Assembly (NCBI GenBank): GCA_018434245.1
Contig: JAHDPQ010000142.1
Location: forward strand, 34,757-98,756
Length of the DNA: 64,000 nucleotides
Reading direction: 5' to 3'
Source: Oscillospiraceae bacterium
GTDB taxonomy: Bacteria > Bacillota > Clostridia > Oscillospirales > Ruminococcaceae
Shown here: positions 1 to 8,439 of the stretch, in pieces
Layout of the letters: every line of letters starts with the position of its first letter
How positions within the stretch are numbered: position 1 is the first letter of the stretch
The notes under the pieces: generated by a model
What the model saw: the letters and a program-made list of their open reading frames with translations, nothing else
The model's database searches: none
Told to the model about the DNA's origin: nothing
Made by a program: the position numbers and the translations under genes

Positions 1-27
1 ACAAAGCACAATTTAATGTAACGCACT

Positions 28-60
28 GCCCCCGGTTTCTCCATGCCGGGGGCTTCTTTA
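28..60 (+). terminator. Intrinsic terminator of an upstream gene
   Basis: An 8-bp GC stem (28-35 with 46-53) around a 10-base loop is followed by TTCTTT. It points rightward and probably ends a transcript that begins left of the window. Confidence 0.7.
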
Positions 61-141
61 TGCCTGCACGCAGTACCTTAAGCGCAAGGGGGGGAGTCCA
101 GAGGGGGCCTGCCCCCCTTCTGGTCGTGGTGGGGAAGGGGT

Positions 142-269
142 CAAGGGGAAACCCGTTCGAAAGGTTTCCCCTTGCGTATCTTTGCATCCTTTCTGTACGA
201 GCAGAAAGGATGTGCCCGCGCGGCATGAGCGCAGAAAAGATGCCGCTCGGCACGAGCGCAGAAAAGATG
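142..269. repeat. Hairpins and three imperfect 27-28 bp repeats
   Basis: A perfect 12-bp stem (142-153 with 163-174) is followed by a 10-bp stem (185-194 with 203-212). Then come three copies of a unit close to ACGAGCGCAGAAAAGATG, at 197-212, 225-242 and 252-269. No plausible gene lies here. This looks like a dispersed intergenic palindromic element, but I cannot check for other genomic copies. Confidence 0.6.
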
Positions 270-290
270 CGCCTTTTGGCAAAAGAGAAA

Positions 291-318
291 GCTCCCGGCT
301 TGAACCGGGAGCCTTTTT
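291..318 (-). terminator. Terminator of cls (bidirectional)
   Basis: Perfect 8-bp stem GCTCCCGG/CCGGGAGC with a 6-base loop. T-rich tracts follow on both strands. It lies just past the cls stop. Confidence 0.75.
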
Positions 319-324
319 CTATGG

Positions 325-1866
325 CTAGATCAGTGGGGCAAACACCTTGAGCACCGCACGCAGCGCACGGATATGCAGGGGAACGTTTTCCACTTCTTCT
401 AAGGTGTATTCGTGGCAGCGCTGTTGGCAATCCAGAAAGTCTTCTTTTACGGCTATCACCGTATCGCTGCCGTAAAAGCTGGCGGAGCATTCAAAGTGGA
501 GGTAAAAGCTGCGGAAGTCCATGTTACAGGTGCCAACCATGCAGATTTCATCATCGCAGACAAAGGTCTTGCCATGAATAAACCCCGGTGTGTACTCAAA
601 AATCCGCACCCCGGAGCGAATCAGCCGGGCGTAGTGGGAACGGGTCAACACGTGGACATACCATTTATCGTAGCGGTAGGGAGTCATAATCCGCACGTCG
701 ATGCCGCTTTCTGCCGCGGCGCAAAGGACGCTTTCCATCTCGTAGTTGATCACAAGGTAGGGGGATGTAATATACACGTACTGGGTTGACCGGGAAATGA
801 TGTTGCGGTAGGCGGTTTCGGTCACGTTCACCCGGTCCAGAGGGCTGTCGCCAAACACCTGCACAAGGCCCTTGGGCGGGGGCGGGCAGGGGTCGATGGG
901 GGTGCGGTAAGCGTTGTAGTCGATCTCATCCCCGGTGGAAAACTGCCAGAGCTGCAAAAACATAAAGGTAAAGCCCCAAACCGCAGGCCCGCGAATCATC
1001 ACGCCGGTATCCTTCCAATGGCCGAACCGCTCCACCGCGTTGATGTACTCGTCAGCAATGTTGATTCCGCCGCAAAAAGCCGCTTTGCCGTCAATCACAA
1101 GGACTTTGCGGTGATCCCGGTTGTTGAGAATCATGTTCACCCGGGGCCGGAAGGGGTTAAACACACAGAGCTTGATGCCCGCCTCCCGGATGATGTGGTC
1201 GTACCCCTTGGGCAGAGTGCGGATGGTGCCAATGTCGTCGTACATAAAGCGGACCTCTACCCCCTGCGCCACCTTGCGCTTGAGGAGATCGAAGATGCGG
1301 TCCCACATCATCCCCGGCCGCACGATAAAAAACTCCAGGAAGATAAACTGCTCCGCCTGCTCCATTTCCAGCATCATCCGCTCGAACATCAGCTCCCCCA
1401 AGGGGAAGAAGGTAGAGTCTACGTCCTCCCATAAGGGATTGCCGCTCATGTTGTAGATATAGCGGCTCTGGAGCCCCAACGAGGGGGATGCCTGCATCAG
1501 AGCCCGATCGCAGAGGTGGTTGGCGGGCATATGCTCCTTGGTCTCCTCAATGGCCTGATTGGCCTGCGCCAACATGGATTCGGAAAGGCGCTTGTTGCCC
1601 AGCATGAGGTAGAACGCCCCGCCGACAATGGGAAAGCTTAAAATGGAGATGATCCAAGTGATTTTGTAGGATGGATGCTCGTTGTTGGAGACGATGACCA
1701 GCACCACCAGCAGGCTGATCAGGTTTAGAAAAAGGTAGGTGTAAAATCCCACCTGACTGAATGCAAAGAGCAGCACCAGCAAAAGGCTTACCTGGGCTAT
1801 CAGCATCAGGGCCACCATAAACAGGCGGCTGAACATAAAGCTAATGACTTTCTTAAATGTCCTCAT
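325..1866 (-). CDS. cls: Cardiolipin synthase (phospholipase D superfamily)
   Basis: This enzyme joins two phosphatidylglycerol molecules into cardiolipin and glycerol at the cytoplasmic membrane. The 513-residue protein has two or three hydrophobic segments within residues 8-90. Two PLD catalytic HKD motifs follow: HRKVLVIDG at about 252 and HGKTFVCDD at about 431, each with the downstream G-x-x-N-x-D/E pattern. The length is normal for the bacterial Cls family. It is transcribed leftward after metG but separated from it by a hairpin, so it may have its own promoter. I am confident of the family. The exact phospholipid product is inferred. Confidence 0.93.
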   Translation of the reverse strand: MRTFKKVISFMFSRLFMVALMLIAQVSLLLVLLFAFSQVGFYTYLFLNLISLLVVLVIVSNNEHPSYKITWIISILSFPIVGGAFYLMLGNKRLSESMLAQANQAIEETKEHMPANHLCDRALMQASPSLGLQSRYIYNMSGNPLWEDVDSTFFPLGELMFERMMLEMEQAEQFIFLEFFIVRPGMMWDRIFDLLKRKVAQGVEVRFMYDDIGTIRTLPKGYDHIIREAGIKLCVFNPFRPRVNMILNNRDHRKVLVIDGKAAFCGGINIADEYINAVERFGHWKDTGVMIRGPAVWGFTFMFLQLWQFSTGDEIDYNAYRTPIDPCPPPPKGLVQVFGDSPLDRVNVTETAYRNIISRSTQYVYITSPYLVINYEMESVLCAAAESGIDVRIMTPYRYDKWYVHVLTRSHYARLIRSGVRIFEYTPGFIHGKTFVCDDEICMVGTCNMDFRSFYLHFECSASFYGSDTVIAVKEDFLDCQQRCHEYTLEEVENVPLHIRALRAVLKVFAPLI

Positions 1867-1942
1867 ACTGCAATACTCCTTTGAAATGCAGCAGTGTTCT
1901 GTACTGTAGATGATCCGGAGGAATGATTTTTAATGATAAAGC

Positions 1943-1976
1943 AAGCGGGCCGCCGCTGGATACCGGATGCCCGCTT
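1943..1976 (-). terminator. Probable terminator of metG
   Basis: On the minus strand AAGCGGGC pairs with GCCCGCTT across an 18-base loop, followed by GCTTTATC. The loop is long and the T-run weak. Confidence 0.5.
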
Positions 1977-1981
1977 GGAAT

Positions 1982-3934
1982 TTACCGTATCTTGGAACCG
2001 GTGGGCAGATCGCTGTCCACAAAGATAACCCGGGCGGCATCCCCGTGATCAGCTGCCAAAATCATCCCCTGACTTTCCACTCCCCGAAGCTTGGCCGGTT
2101 TGAGGTTGGCCACCAGCACCAGCTTCTTGCCGACGAGGTCCTCGGGAGTGTACCACTGGCGGATTCCGCTGACCACTTGACGGGTTCCGGTACCGTCCTC
2201 CAGCTGAAGCCGCAGCAGCTTGTCGGATTTTGCTACCGGCTCACAGGCTGCCACCTTGGCCACCCGAAGCTCTACCTTGGCAAAGTCGCCGATTTCAATG
2301 AGGGAAGCGACCCCCTCCGGCTTCTGGTCCTCTTGCTTGGCGGGAGCTTCTTCTACCTTGGCAGACTTGGCGGAAAGGGATTCCAGCTCGGCCAGTTCCT
2401 TTTCCACGTCGATCCGGGGGAAGAGAGCCTCCCCCTTCTCCACCTTGACGGTGGGGGACAGCAGCCCAAAGGTTCCGGTACTTTCCCAAGTGGTGGCATT
2501 TTCCTCTGCCCCGATCTGGGCGAAAATCTTAGGGGAGGTGTGGGGCATAAAGGGAGTGAGCAGGACGGCGGCAATTCGAATACTTTCCAGCAGATTGTAG
2601 AGTACGGTAGCCAGCCGGGGGTGGTCCGCCTCGTTTTTGGCCAGTACCCAAGGGGCTGTCTCGTCGATATACTTGTTGGTGCGGGAAATAAACTTGAAAA
2701 TCTCCCCAATGGCGGTGGGAATCTGCAGGTTGTCGCACTGCTCCTCTACTAAGGGGCGGAGAGTCGTTGCCATGGAGGTCAGGCTGTCGTCCACCGGCTG
2801 GGCCAAACGGTCCGCCGGCAAGCCGCCCGGGAAGTACTTTTCCGCCATGGCTACCGTCCGGGACACCAAATTCCCCAAATCATTGGCCAGATCGGAGTTG
2901 ATCCGGGAGATGAGAGCCTCATTGGTGAAGGAGCCGTCCTGTCCAAAAGGCACTTCCCGGAGGAGGAAGTACCGCAGGGCATCCACTCCGTACCGCTTGC
3001 AGAGGACGATGGGGTCCACCACGTTACCCTTGGATTTGCTCATCTTATCCCCATCAAAGAGGAGCCAGCCGTGACCGTACACCTTTTTGGGCAGGGGCAG
3101 GTCTAGAGCCATCAGCAGGGCAGGCCAGATGATGGAGTGGAAGCGGATAATCTCCTTAGCCATCATGTGAACGTCGGCGGGCCAGTACTTATCAAAGTCG
3201 TGGAAGCGGTCGTTTTCGTATCCCAAAGCGGTGATGTAGTTGGAAAGAGCGTCCACCCAGACATAGACCACATGGCCAGGGTCAAAGGTGACGGGCACCC
3301 CCCAGCTAAAGCTGGTGCGAGAAACGCAAAGGTCCTCCAGCCCCGGCTTTAAGAAGTTGTTGACCATCTCGTTCACCCGGCTTTGGGGCTGCAGGAAATC
3401 GGGGTTGTCCCGATAAAGTTTGAGAATCCGGTCGGTGTAGTTGCTCAGACGGAAGAAATAGGCTTCCTCCTTAGCTTGTTCCACCGGGCGGCCGCAGTCG
3501 GGGCAGTTTCCGCCAACAAGCTGGCTGTCGGTCCAAAAGCTTTCGCAGGGCTTGCAGTAGTGGCCCTCATAGGTTCCTTTATAGATTTCCCCTTTATCAT
3601 AAAGAGCCTTGAAAATTTTCTGCACACTGGCTACGTGGTAATCGTCGGTGGTGCGGATAAAGCGGTCGTAGGAAATTCCCATAAGCTCCCAGAGCTCCTT
3701 GATGCTCTCCACAATATGATCTACGTACTCCTTGGGGGAAACACCGGCCTCCTTGGCCTTGGATTCGATTTTCTGACCGTGTTCATCGGTACCAGTGAGG
3801 TAAAACACATCAAACCCCTGCATTCGCTTGTACCGGGCTACGGCGTCGCAGACCACCGTTGTGTAGCTGTGCCCGATGTGAAGCTTGTCGGACGGATAGT
3901 AGATGGGCGTGGTGATGTAGAACTTGCCTTTCAT
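1982..3934 (-). CDS. metG: Methionyl-tRNA synthetase
   Basis: It charges tRNA-Met with methionine in the cytoplasm. The 650-residue protein carries the class I signature HIGH at 19-22 and KMSKS at 297-301. Four cysteines near 127, 130, 144 and 147 form the zinc knuckle. The C-terminal ~105 residues are an EMAPII/Trbp111-type tRNA-binding domain that allows dimerisation. The start is ATG with a TAGGAGGATTAA ribosome site. A consensus promoter lies about 185 bases upstream, and a terminator-like hairpin lies in the leader, so premature termination may control expression. Confidence 0.97.
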   Translation of the reverse strand: MKGKFYITTPIYYPSDKLHIGHSYTTVVCDAVARYKRMQGFDVFYLTGTDEHGQKIESKAKEAGVSPKEYVDHIVESIKELWELMGISYDRFIRTTDDYHVASVQKIFKALYDKGEIYKGTYEGHYCKPCESFWTDSQLVGGNCPDCGRPVEQAKEEAYFFRLSNYTDRILKLYRDNPDFLQPQSRVNEMVNNFLKPGLEDLCVSRTSFSWGVPVTFDPGHVVYVWVDALSNYITALGYENDRFHDFDKYWPADVHMMAKEIIRFHSIIWPALLMALDLPLPKKVYGHGWLLFDGDKMSKSKGNVVDPIVLCKRYGVDALRYFLLREVPFGQDGSFTNEALISRINSDLANDLGNLVSRTVAMAEKYFPGGLPADRLAQPVDDSLTSMATTLRPLVEEQCDNLQIPTAIGEIFKFISRTNKYIDETAPWVLAKNEADHPRLATVLYNLLESIRIAAVLLTPFMPHTSPKIFAQIGAEENATTWESTGTFGLLSPTVKVEKGEALFPRIDVEKELAELESLSAKSAKVEEAPAKQEDQKPEGVASLIEIGDFAKVELRVAKVAACEPVAKSDKLLRLQLEDGTGTRQVVSGIRQWYTPEDLVGKKLVLVANLKPAKLRGVESQGMILAADHGDAARVIFVDSDLPTGSKIR

Positions 3935-4031
3935 GGATTAATCCTCCTAAGACTTGGGGAAATCCCCAGGTTTGATGTGTAATGTAGCTTCTATCTTCAA
4001 CGCAAACGGGAATATGAAAAAATTTCACCCT

Positions 4032-4060
4032 AAAAAACCCGCTTTGCCATAGCTGCGGGT
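4032..4060 (-). promoter_or_regulatory. Terminator-like hairpin in the metG leader
   Basis: Reading leftward, ACCCGC (4060-4055) pairs with GCGGGT (4042-4037) around a 12-base loop and is followed by a run of Ts. It sits between the metG promoter and start codon. A transcript must read through it to reach metG, which suggests attenuation. A second small stem, GGCGG/CCGCC, lies just upstream. The leader is too short for a classical T-box. Confidence 0.5.
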
Positions 4061-4118
4061 CAACAGGGCCAGAGGGGCGGTGGGTGCCGCCATGGGAAAA
4101 CATGACTATATAGCGGTT

Positions 4119-4147
4119 ATTATACCACTTTTTGGCGGCATTATCAA
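4119..4147 (-). promoter_or_regulatory. SigA-type promoter for metG
   Basis: Minus strand TTGATA (4147-4142), 17-bp spacer, TATAAT (4124-4119). Confidence 0.75.
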
Positions 4148-4305
4148 CTGAAAAGGCCGATGCTCTCTGCATCTGGACAAGGCTGCGGAATCTGTAGCCC
4201 AAGGCACTGGAGGCTTGTATAAAAACGGGGAAACAGTTTGTGGAAAGGCTTTCTTGCGCTGCATTTTCGGACCAAAATTGGCGGCAAGTTCCGCTTATCA
4301 GACTC

Positions 4306-4334
4306 TTGTCAAACTCCTTGGGATGGGGTATACT
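4306..4334 (+). promoter_or_regulatory. SigA-type promoter for rnpB
   Basis: TTGTCA (4306-4311), 17-bp spacer, TATACT (4329-4334). The RNA begins about seven bases downstream. Confidence 0.85.
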
Positions 4335-4340
4335 AAACAG

Positions 4341-4675
4341 GCGAGCAAGCAAGGAAGCGGCCAAAGGCTAAAACCTTTGGAGGAAAGTCCGGGCTCCACA
4401 GGGCAGGATAGCTGTTAATGGCAGCCGAGGGCGACCTTAGGGCTAGTGCAACAGAAAATTACCGCTCTTTGATAGAGTAAGGGTGAAAAGGCGAGGTAAG
4501 AGCTCACCAGGGTGCAGGAGACTGTATCGCTGTGTAAACCCTATCCGGAGCAACACCGACAGGAGGCAATGCGGCGGCCCGCCGGGCCTTCGAAAGGTGG
4601 CTTGACGCCCCGCGGCGACGCAGGGCGCAGATAGATCGTTTCCCAATACAGAACCCGGCTTATATGTTTGGTCGC
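4341..4675 (+). ncRNA. rnpB: RNase P RNA component
   Basis: This catalytic RNA removes 5' leaders from pre-tRNAs. Conserved blocks are present in order: GAGGAAAGTCCGGGCTCCAC near 4380, ACAGAAAATTACCGC near 4451, GGTAAGAGCTCACCAG near 4495, AAACCCTATCCGGAGCAA near 4537, and the 3' block with AGATAGATCGTTTC and ACAGAACCCGGCTTA. The ends were set by P1 pairing of GCGA-CAAGC at the 5' end with GTTTG-TCGC at the 3' end. About 335 nt. It is probably type A, as in most Clostridia, but I did not fold the whole molecule. Confidence 0.96.
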
Positions 4676-4679
4676 ACTG

Positions 4680-4709
4680 AAAAATCCTCTTTTATGGGGA
4701 TTTTTTTCT
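4680..4709 (+). terminator. Terminator of rnpB
   Basis: AAAAATCC pairs with GGATTTTT over a short AT-rich loop and ends in seven Ts. Confidence 0.8.
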
Positions 4710-4879
4710 GCATAAAATGGTAATTTAACAAATTTTTTAAATAAAAATTGTTGTTATTCCAATAGCAGTCGGGCAAACTAAATCTGTGCCGCGGAAGAAT
4801 CGCAAAAAAACTGGCCTTGCACTTCGGCCATATTTTTGCATCGGCTGCGGCACAATTCTCTGAGAAGGAGGATCACGCT

Positions 4880-5065
4880 ATGCCCAACCTGACTACCAAA
4901 GAGCTTGCCGCCATTAACGACCAGCTGGGAGTGGAGGACAACCTGATTAAAAAGTACAAGATGTACGCCCAGAACACCCAGGATATGGTGCTCAAGCAAA
5001 AATGTGAGGACATCGCCTGCAAGCACCAGAATCACTTTAATACCCTGATGGGTCATTTGGGTTAG
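4880..5065 (+). CDS. Small CotF-like spore coat-type protein
   Basis: A 61-residue, helix-rich, acidic protein, probably of the short ferritin-like/CotF-associated coat family found in Clostridia. I chose ATG 4880 because GAAGGAGG lies 5-6 bases upstream; a longer reading from 4817 has no ribosome site. The next gene, 14 bases downstream, is a clearer CotF-family protein, so the two probably form a small operon active in sporulation. Function is inferred from the family and the pairing. No enzyme motif is visible. Confidence 0.7.
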   Translation: MPNLTTKELAAINDQLGVEDNLIKKYKMYAQNTQDMVLKQKCEDIACKHQNHFNTLMGHLG

Positions 5066-5079
5066 AAGGGAGTAGAGAG

Positions 5080-5349
5080 ATGATGGCTACCCAAGGATTC
5101 GCGGATAAGGATATGATGACCGACGTCCTCTCCAGCCAGAAAAGCATCACCGGTGTCTACAACACCTATGCCAACGAGTGCGCCTGCGCCAATCTAAAGG
5201 CGGATATGATGAACATCCTTAAAGAGGAGCATCAGATCCAGCATGATGTATTTACCGAGATGCAGAAGCGGGGCTGGTACCAGACCGAACCTGCAGAAAT
5301 GACCAAGATCAACGAAGCAAAGCAGAAGTATCTCAACACCAGCCTATAG
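5080..5349 (+). CDS. CotF-family spore coat protein
   Basis: An 89-residue protein matching the Coat_F pattern: a DVLSSQKSITGVYNTYANEC-type first helix, then ILKEEHQIQ and EMQKRGWYQ near the C-terminus. Family members are found in spore coats or as small ferritin-like helical proteins. It follows the 61-residue relative by 14 bases with a GAAGGGAG ribosome site. The start could be either of two adjacent ATGs (5080 or 5083). A strong terminator follows at once. Confidence 0.85.
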   Translation: MMATQGFADKDMMTDVLSSQKSITGVYNTYANECACANLKADMMNILKEEHQIQHDVFTEMQKRGWYQTEPAEMTKINEAKQKYLNTSL

Positions 5350-5357
5350 CAAACTCA

Positions 5358-5397
5358 GGAACAGGACCGGCCAATGGTGTCGGTCCTGTTCCCTTTT
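5358..5397 (+). terminator. Terminator after the coat-protein pair
   Basis: 12-bp perfect stem (5358-5369 with 5381-5392), 11-base loop, then CTTTTG. Confidence 0.85.
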
Positions 5398-5460
5398 GCC
5401 TCTGCTGCGAGAAAAAATTCACCAAAGCTGGGGACAAGGCCTTCATCACTTTTGCAATGT

Positions 5461-5477
5461 TGCATAAAAATTCGAAA
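5461..5477 (+). promoter_or_regulatory. Candidate ArgR operator (ARG box)
   Basis: TGCATAAAAATTCGAAA matches 12 of 14 positions of the ARG-box core TGAAT-WWWW-ATTCA. It lies about 30 bases upstream of the transporter -35 element. This suggests arginine-responsive control, which is inference only. Confidence 0.4.
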
Positions 5478-5505
5478 CATACGCAAGAATATACTAAATA
5501 TACCC

Positions 5506-5533
5506 TTGCAAAATTCTGTGAGATGTGTATAAT
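5506..5533 (+). promoter_or_regulatory. Promoter of the amino-acid ABC transporter operon
   Basis: TTGCAA (5506-5511), 16-bp spacer, TATAAT (5528-5533), about 80 bases before the first start codon. Confidence 0.65.
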
Positions 5534-5614
5534 TAGGGATGCTGCACAATGTAGCAGTATGAAATTACATAAAATCTCGGACCCTATGCGAATCCGACAG
5601 AGGAGATTGTATTG

Positions 5615-6460
5615 ATGAAAAAGCTAAACGTTTTACTTGCATTGCTATTGGTAGCCCTGCTGGCGCTAGCCGGTTGCGGTGGAAAGGAAGCCCCCTCTCA
5701 AGACGCCACCGCACAGCCCACCTCTCAAGCAGAATCCACCGAAGCAGAAGCTTCCGCCTCCCCCGCCGAAGCAGGCGGCCTGGCCGGAAAAACCAAGCTG
5801 ACTATGGGAACCGAAGCCGGCTTTGCTCCCTATGAGTACTACGACGAGTCGGGAAAAGTGGTGGGCGTGGACCCTGATATTGCTCAGGCTATTGCCGATG
5901 CTCTGGGTCTGGAGCTGGAAATTCAGGAGATGGATTTTGACGCCATCATCCCCGAGGTGCAGTCGGGCCGCATCGATTTCGGCGCTGCCGGCATGACGGT
6001 GGACGCAGAGCGTTCCAAGCAGGTTGACTTCACCATTCCCTACGCCACCTCCAAGCAGATCATCGTAGTGAAAAGCGACAACACCGACATCAACGGCCCC
6101 GACGATCTGGCGGGCAAAAGCGTTGGCGTTCAGATGGGAACCGTTGCCGACTACGAGTTGACCGACAGCTATCCTGACACCACCGTTGAGCGGTACAAAA
6201 AGTATTTTGAAGGGGTATCCGACCTGCTAAGTGGTAGAATCGATGCCATTGTCATGGATATTTTACCGGCTCAGGAGTTTATCGCCCAGAACAGCGAATT
6301 GAAGATTCTGGAGCAGGAGTTGATGACCGACGAGTACGCCATTGCCGTACAAAAAGGCAACACCGAGCTGCTGGAGGCCATTAACAAAGAGCTGCAGAAC
6401 CTGATTGACAGCGGAAAGATCGACGAGTTTACCGTCAATCATACCGTGACCAACGACTAA
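5615..6460 (+). CDS. Amino-acid ABC transporter substrate-binding lipoprotein
   Basis: A 281-residue extracellular binding protein of family 3 (polar amino acids). A lipoprotein signal peptide ends at the lipobox LAGC with Cys21. A low-complexity Ala/Ser/Glu/Pro linker to about residue 58 tethers the domain. The fold pattern GTEAGFAPYEYYDESG, then GVDPDIAQAIADALG, is diagnostic. ATG 5615 is preferred over the adjacent in-frame TTG because AGAGGAGA is well spaced. Permease and ATPase genes follow. The ligand is unknown; a candidate ArgR box upstream hints at basic amino acids. Confidence 0.93.
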   Translation: MKKLNVLLALLLVALLALAGCGGKEAPSQDATAQPTSQAESTEAEASASPAEAGGLAGKTKLTMGTEAGFAPYEYYDESGKVVGVDPDIAQAIADALGLELEIQEMDFDAIIPEVQSGRIDFGAAGMTVDAERSKQVDFTIPYATSKQIIVVKSDNTDINGPDDLAGKSVGVQMGTVADYELTDSYPDTTVERYKKYFEGVSDLLSGRIDAIVMDILPAQEFIAQNSELKILEQELMTDEYAIAVQKGNTELLEAINKELQNLIDSGKIDEFTVNHTVTND

Positions 6461-6471
6461 ATAGCGCAACA

Positions 6472-6504
6472 CAGGGCAGGGGAAAGCCACCTGCCCTTGT
6501 TTCC
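6472..6504 (+). terminator. Hairpin between binding protein and permease genes
   Basis: GGGCAGG pairs with CCTGCCC over a 9-base loop, followed by TTGTTT. It may be a partial terminator that keeps binding protein more abundant than the membrane parts. Confidence 0.5.
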
Positions 6505-6667
6505 TGTCTATTCACAGAATATGGGGCGTTTGGAATCTGCCAATACCCCGAACATAGGCAAACGGAAAGCGAATCGACCTTGCATCCGGCACAGGTTTTC
6601 AGCGGCGGAACAGCCCCAGGTTGGGAAGTCTTGCCGGATCTATCATTGACTCTTGGAGCGGGAACCT

Positions 6668-7414
6668 ATGATGAAGTTCTTATATGGGATATGGGATGCC
6701 TTTTACTACTCCTTTCTGGAGGCTGACCGGTGGAAGTTCTACCTGGTGGGCCTGAAGAACACGCTGTTTATGGCGGGAGTAGCCTGTGTCATCGGCGTTG
6801 CAATCGGTATGGTGCTGGCCATTCTCAAGGTGAGCATCCAAGCTTCGCCTGCCGTCAGACCCCGGGGCACCAGCTTTTTGGGCTGGTGGCTGATCCGTTT
6901 GGGCGGCTGGTTTGCCAATCTTTACACCACCGTCATTCGGGGCACTCCAGTTTTGGTACAGCTGCTGATTCTCTATTTCGGCGTCTTTAAAACGGCTCCC
7001 AAAGAGTACGCGCTCCTGGTGGCAGGGCTGTCTTTTGGCATTAACTCAGGAGCCTATGTCTGCGAGATTATTCGCGCGGGGATTCAGAGTGTGGAAAAAG
7101 GCCAGACCGAAGCTGGACGCTCTCTGGGGCTCAACTCCCGTCAGACCATGCGGTTGGTGGTGCTGCCCCAGGCCATCAAGAACATATTGCCCACCCTCTT
7201 TAATGAGTTCATCACCTTGCTCAAGGAGACCTCGGTGGCGGGATACATCGCCCTTACCGACCTCACCCGGGCGGGAGACGTAGTTCGCTCCCGGGTTTGG
7301 AATATCACACCGTTGATTATTTCCGGCCTGATTTATCTGATTCTTGTCATATTGCTCACCAAGCTACAGGGAGTTCTGGAAAGGAGGCTGGGTGCCAGTG
7401 ATCGACGTCTGTAA
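6668..7414 (+). CDS. Amino-acid ABC transporter permease
   Basis: A 248-residue inner-membrane permease of the HisM/GlnP type that forms the transport channel. Hydrophobic segments are evident near residues 27-50, 75-110 and at the C-terminus. The coupling-loop signature falls around [20 protein letters not shown], with [14 protein letters not shown] after it. ATG 6668 is chosen because GGAG lies 8 bases upstream; a TTG at 6653 is less likely. It overlaps the ATPase gene by about 23 bases, so the two are translationally linked. Confidence 0.92.
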   Translation: MMKFLYGIWDAFYYSFLEADRWKFYLVGLKNTLFMAGVACVIGVAIGMVLAILKVSIQASPAVRPRGTSFLGWWLIRLGGWFANLYTTVIRGTPVLVQLLILYFGVFKTAPKEYALLVAGLSFGINSGAYVCEIIRAGIQSVEKGQTEAGRSLGLNSRQTMRLVVLPQAIKNILPTLFNEFITLLKETSVAGYIALTDLTRAGDVVRSRVWNITPLIISGLIYLILVILLTKLQGVLERRLGASDRRL

Positions 7415-8120
7415 CCTTTCCAAGGCCTTTGGGAATCATTTGGTGTTGGACGGCATCAACGAGCGGATTGAAAAAGGGGAAAAAGTAGTGGTAGTAGGGC
7501 CTTCTGGCTCGGGAAAATCCACCTTTTTGCGCTGTCTCAACCTGCTGGAACAGCCCACCGGGGGCGAAATCATCTTTGAGGGGCAGAACATCACCGACCC
7601 TAAAACCAACATCAACCTGCTGCGCCGCAAAATGGGGATGGTGTTTCAGCAGTTCAACCTCTTTCCCCATCTGAGCGTCAAGAAGAACATTACTCTCGCC
7701 CCCGTCACTCTGGGGCTTTGTTCCCAGCGGGAAGCCGACGAAAAGGCCATGACTCTGCTGGAGAGAATTAGCCTTGTGGACAAGGCGGAGGCCTATCCCC
7801 GCCAGCTTTCGGGGGGCCAGCAGCAGCGGATTGCCATTGTGCGGGCCCTGGCCATGAACCCCGAGGTGATGCTCTTTGACGAGCCTACCTCGGCTTTGGA
7901 CCCCGAAATGGTGGGAGAAGTGCTGGAAGTGATGCGGGAGCTGGCTCGGGATGGCATGACCATGGTGGTGGTCACCCACGAGATGGGCTTTGCCCGGGAA
8001 GCTGCCACCCGTGTTTTGTTCATGGACGAGGGCCAAATCAAAGAGCAGGCGCCCCCCGACCAGTTCTTCAGTAGCCCCCAGCACCCCCGACTTAAGGAGT
8101 TCCTTCACAAGGTACTTTAA
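7392..8120 (+). CDS. Amino-acid ABC transporter ATP-binding protein
   Basis: A 242-residue cytoplasmic ATPase that powers the permease. It has Walker [11 protein letters not shown]-loop [11 protein letters not shown], signature LSGGQQQR, Walker [10 protein letters not shown] and switch His in VVTHEMGFA, all typical of the polar amino-acid (GlnQ/HisP) group. The start is uncertain: GTG 7392 or GTG 7398, both served by AAGGAGG at 7381. It lies inside the end of the permease gene and is followed by a strong terminator. Confidence 0.94.
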   Translation: MPVIDVCNLSKAFGNHLVLDGINERIEKGEKVVVVGPSGSGKSTFLRCLNLLEQPTGGEIIFEGQNITDPKTNINLLRRKMGMVFQQFNLFPHLSVKKNITLAPVTLGLCSQREADEKAMTLLERISLVDKAEAYPRQLSGGQQQRIAIVRALAMNPEVMLFDEPTSALDPEMVGEVLEVMRELARDGMTMVVVTHEMGFAREAATRVLFMDEGQIKEQAPPDQFFSSPQHPRLKEFLHKVL

Positions 8121-8151
8121 TCCAACGCTCCAACACAACAAAAAAGAACGG

Positions 8152-8190
8152 GAGAGGTTCTGCCGCCAAGGAGAGAACCTCTCTTTTTTA
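8152..8190 (+). terminator. Terminator of the amino-acid transporter operon
   Basis: GAGAGGTTC pairs with GAACCTCTC, followed by six Ts. Confidence 0.85.
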
Positions 8191-8273
8191 CGTTTTCAAA
8201 GGAAGTAGGGCTACAATTTAAGAAAGAATTATTATAAACAAAGGGTAATAAAATCAAAAATATTGCAGCTTGT

Positions 8274-8311
8274 AAACCGGTTAACCTATCAAATTGCACA
8301 ATATTAAAGGG
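8274..8311 (+). promoter_or_regulatory. Palindromic operator plus conserved block upstream of the LacI gene
   Basis: AAACCGGTTAAC (8274-8285) contains the perfect palindrome AACCGGTT. CACAATATTAAAGGG follows at 8297-8311. Both elements recur before the kdu operon near 9506-9558, which marks them as a probable binding and promoter unit for the LacI-type protein encoded here. Confidence 0.6.
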
Positions 8312-8359
8312 CAAGATTGACCAAAACTGACAGAAATTCGGCGCTTCGATCATTAACAG

Positions 8360-8389
8360 TTGACAATGGCAGAGAGGGTGCGATAGAAT
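8360..8389 (+). promoter_or_regulatory. SigA-type promoter of the LacI-family gene
   Basis: TTGACA (8360-8365), 18-bp spacer, TAGAAT (8384-8389). Confidence 0.6.
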
Positions 8390-8439
8390 GAACACGAAGA
8401 AAAGATATGCATTATCAAGGGAGAGGTGGGGAGGCGGCA

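Noticed and set aside
4070-4096. GGTGGGTGCCGCC near metG, resembling a T-box sequence
   Set aside because: It is on the strand opposite to metG, the leader is too short for a T-box stem I, and the downstream plus-strand gene is rnpB.
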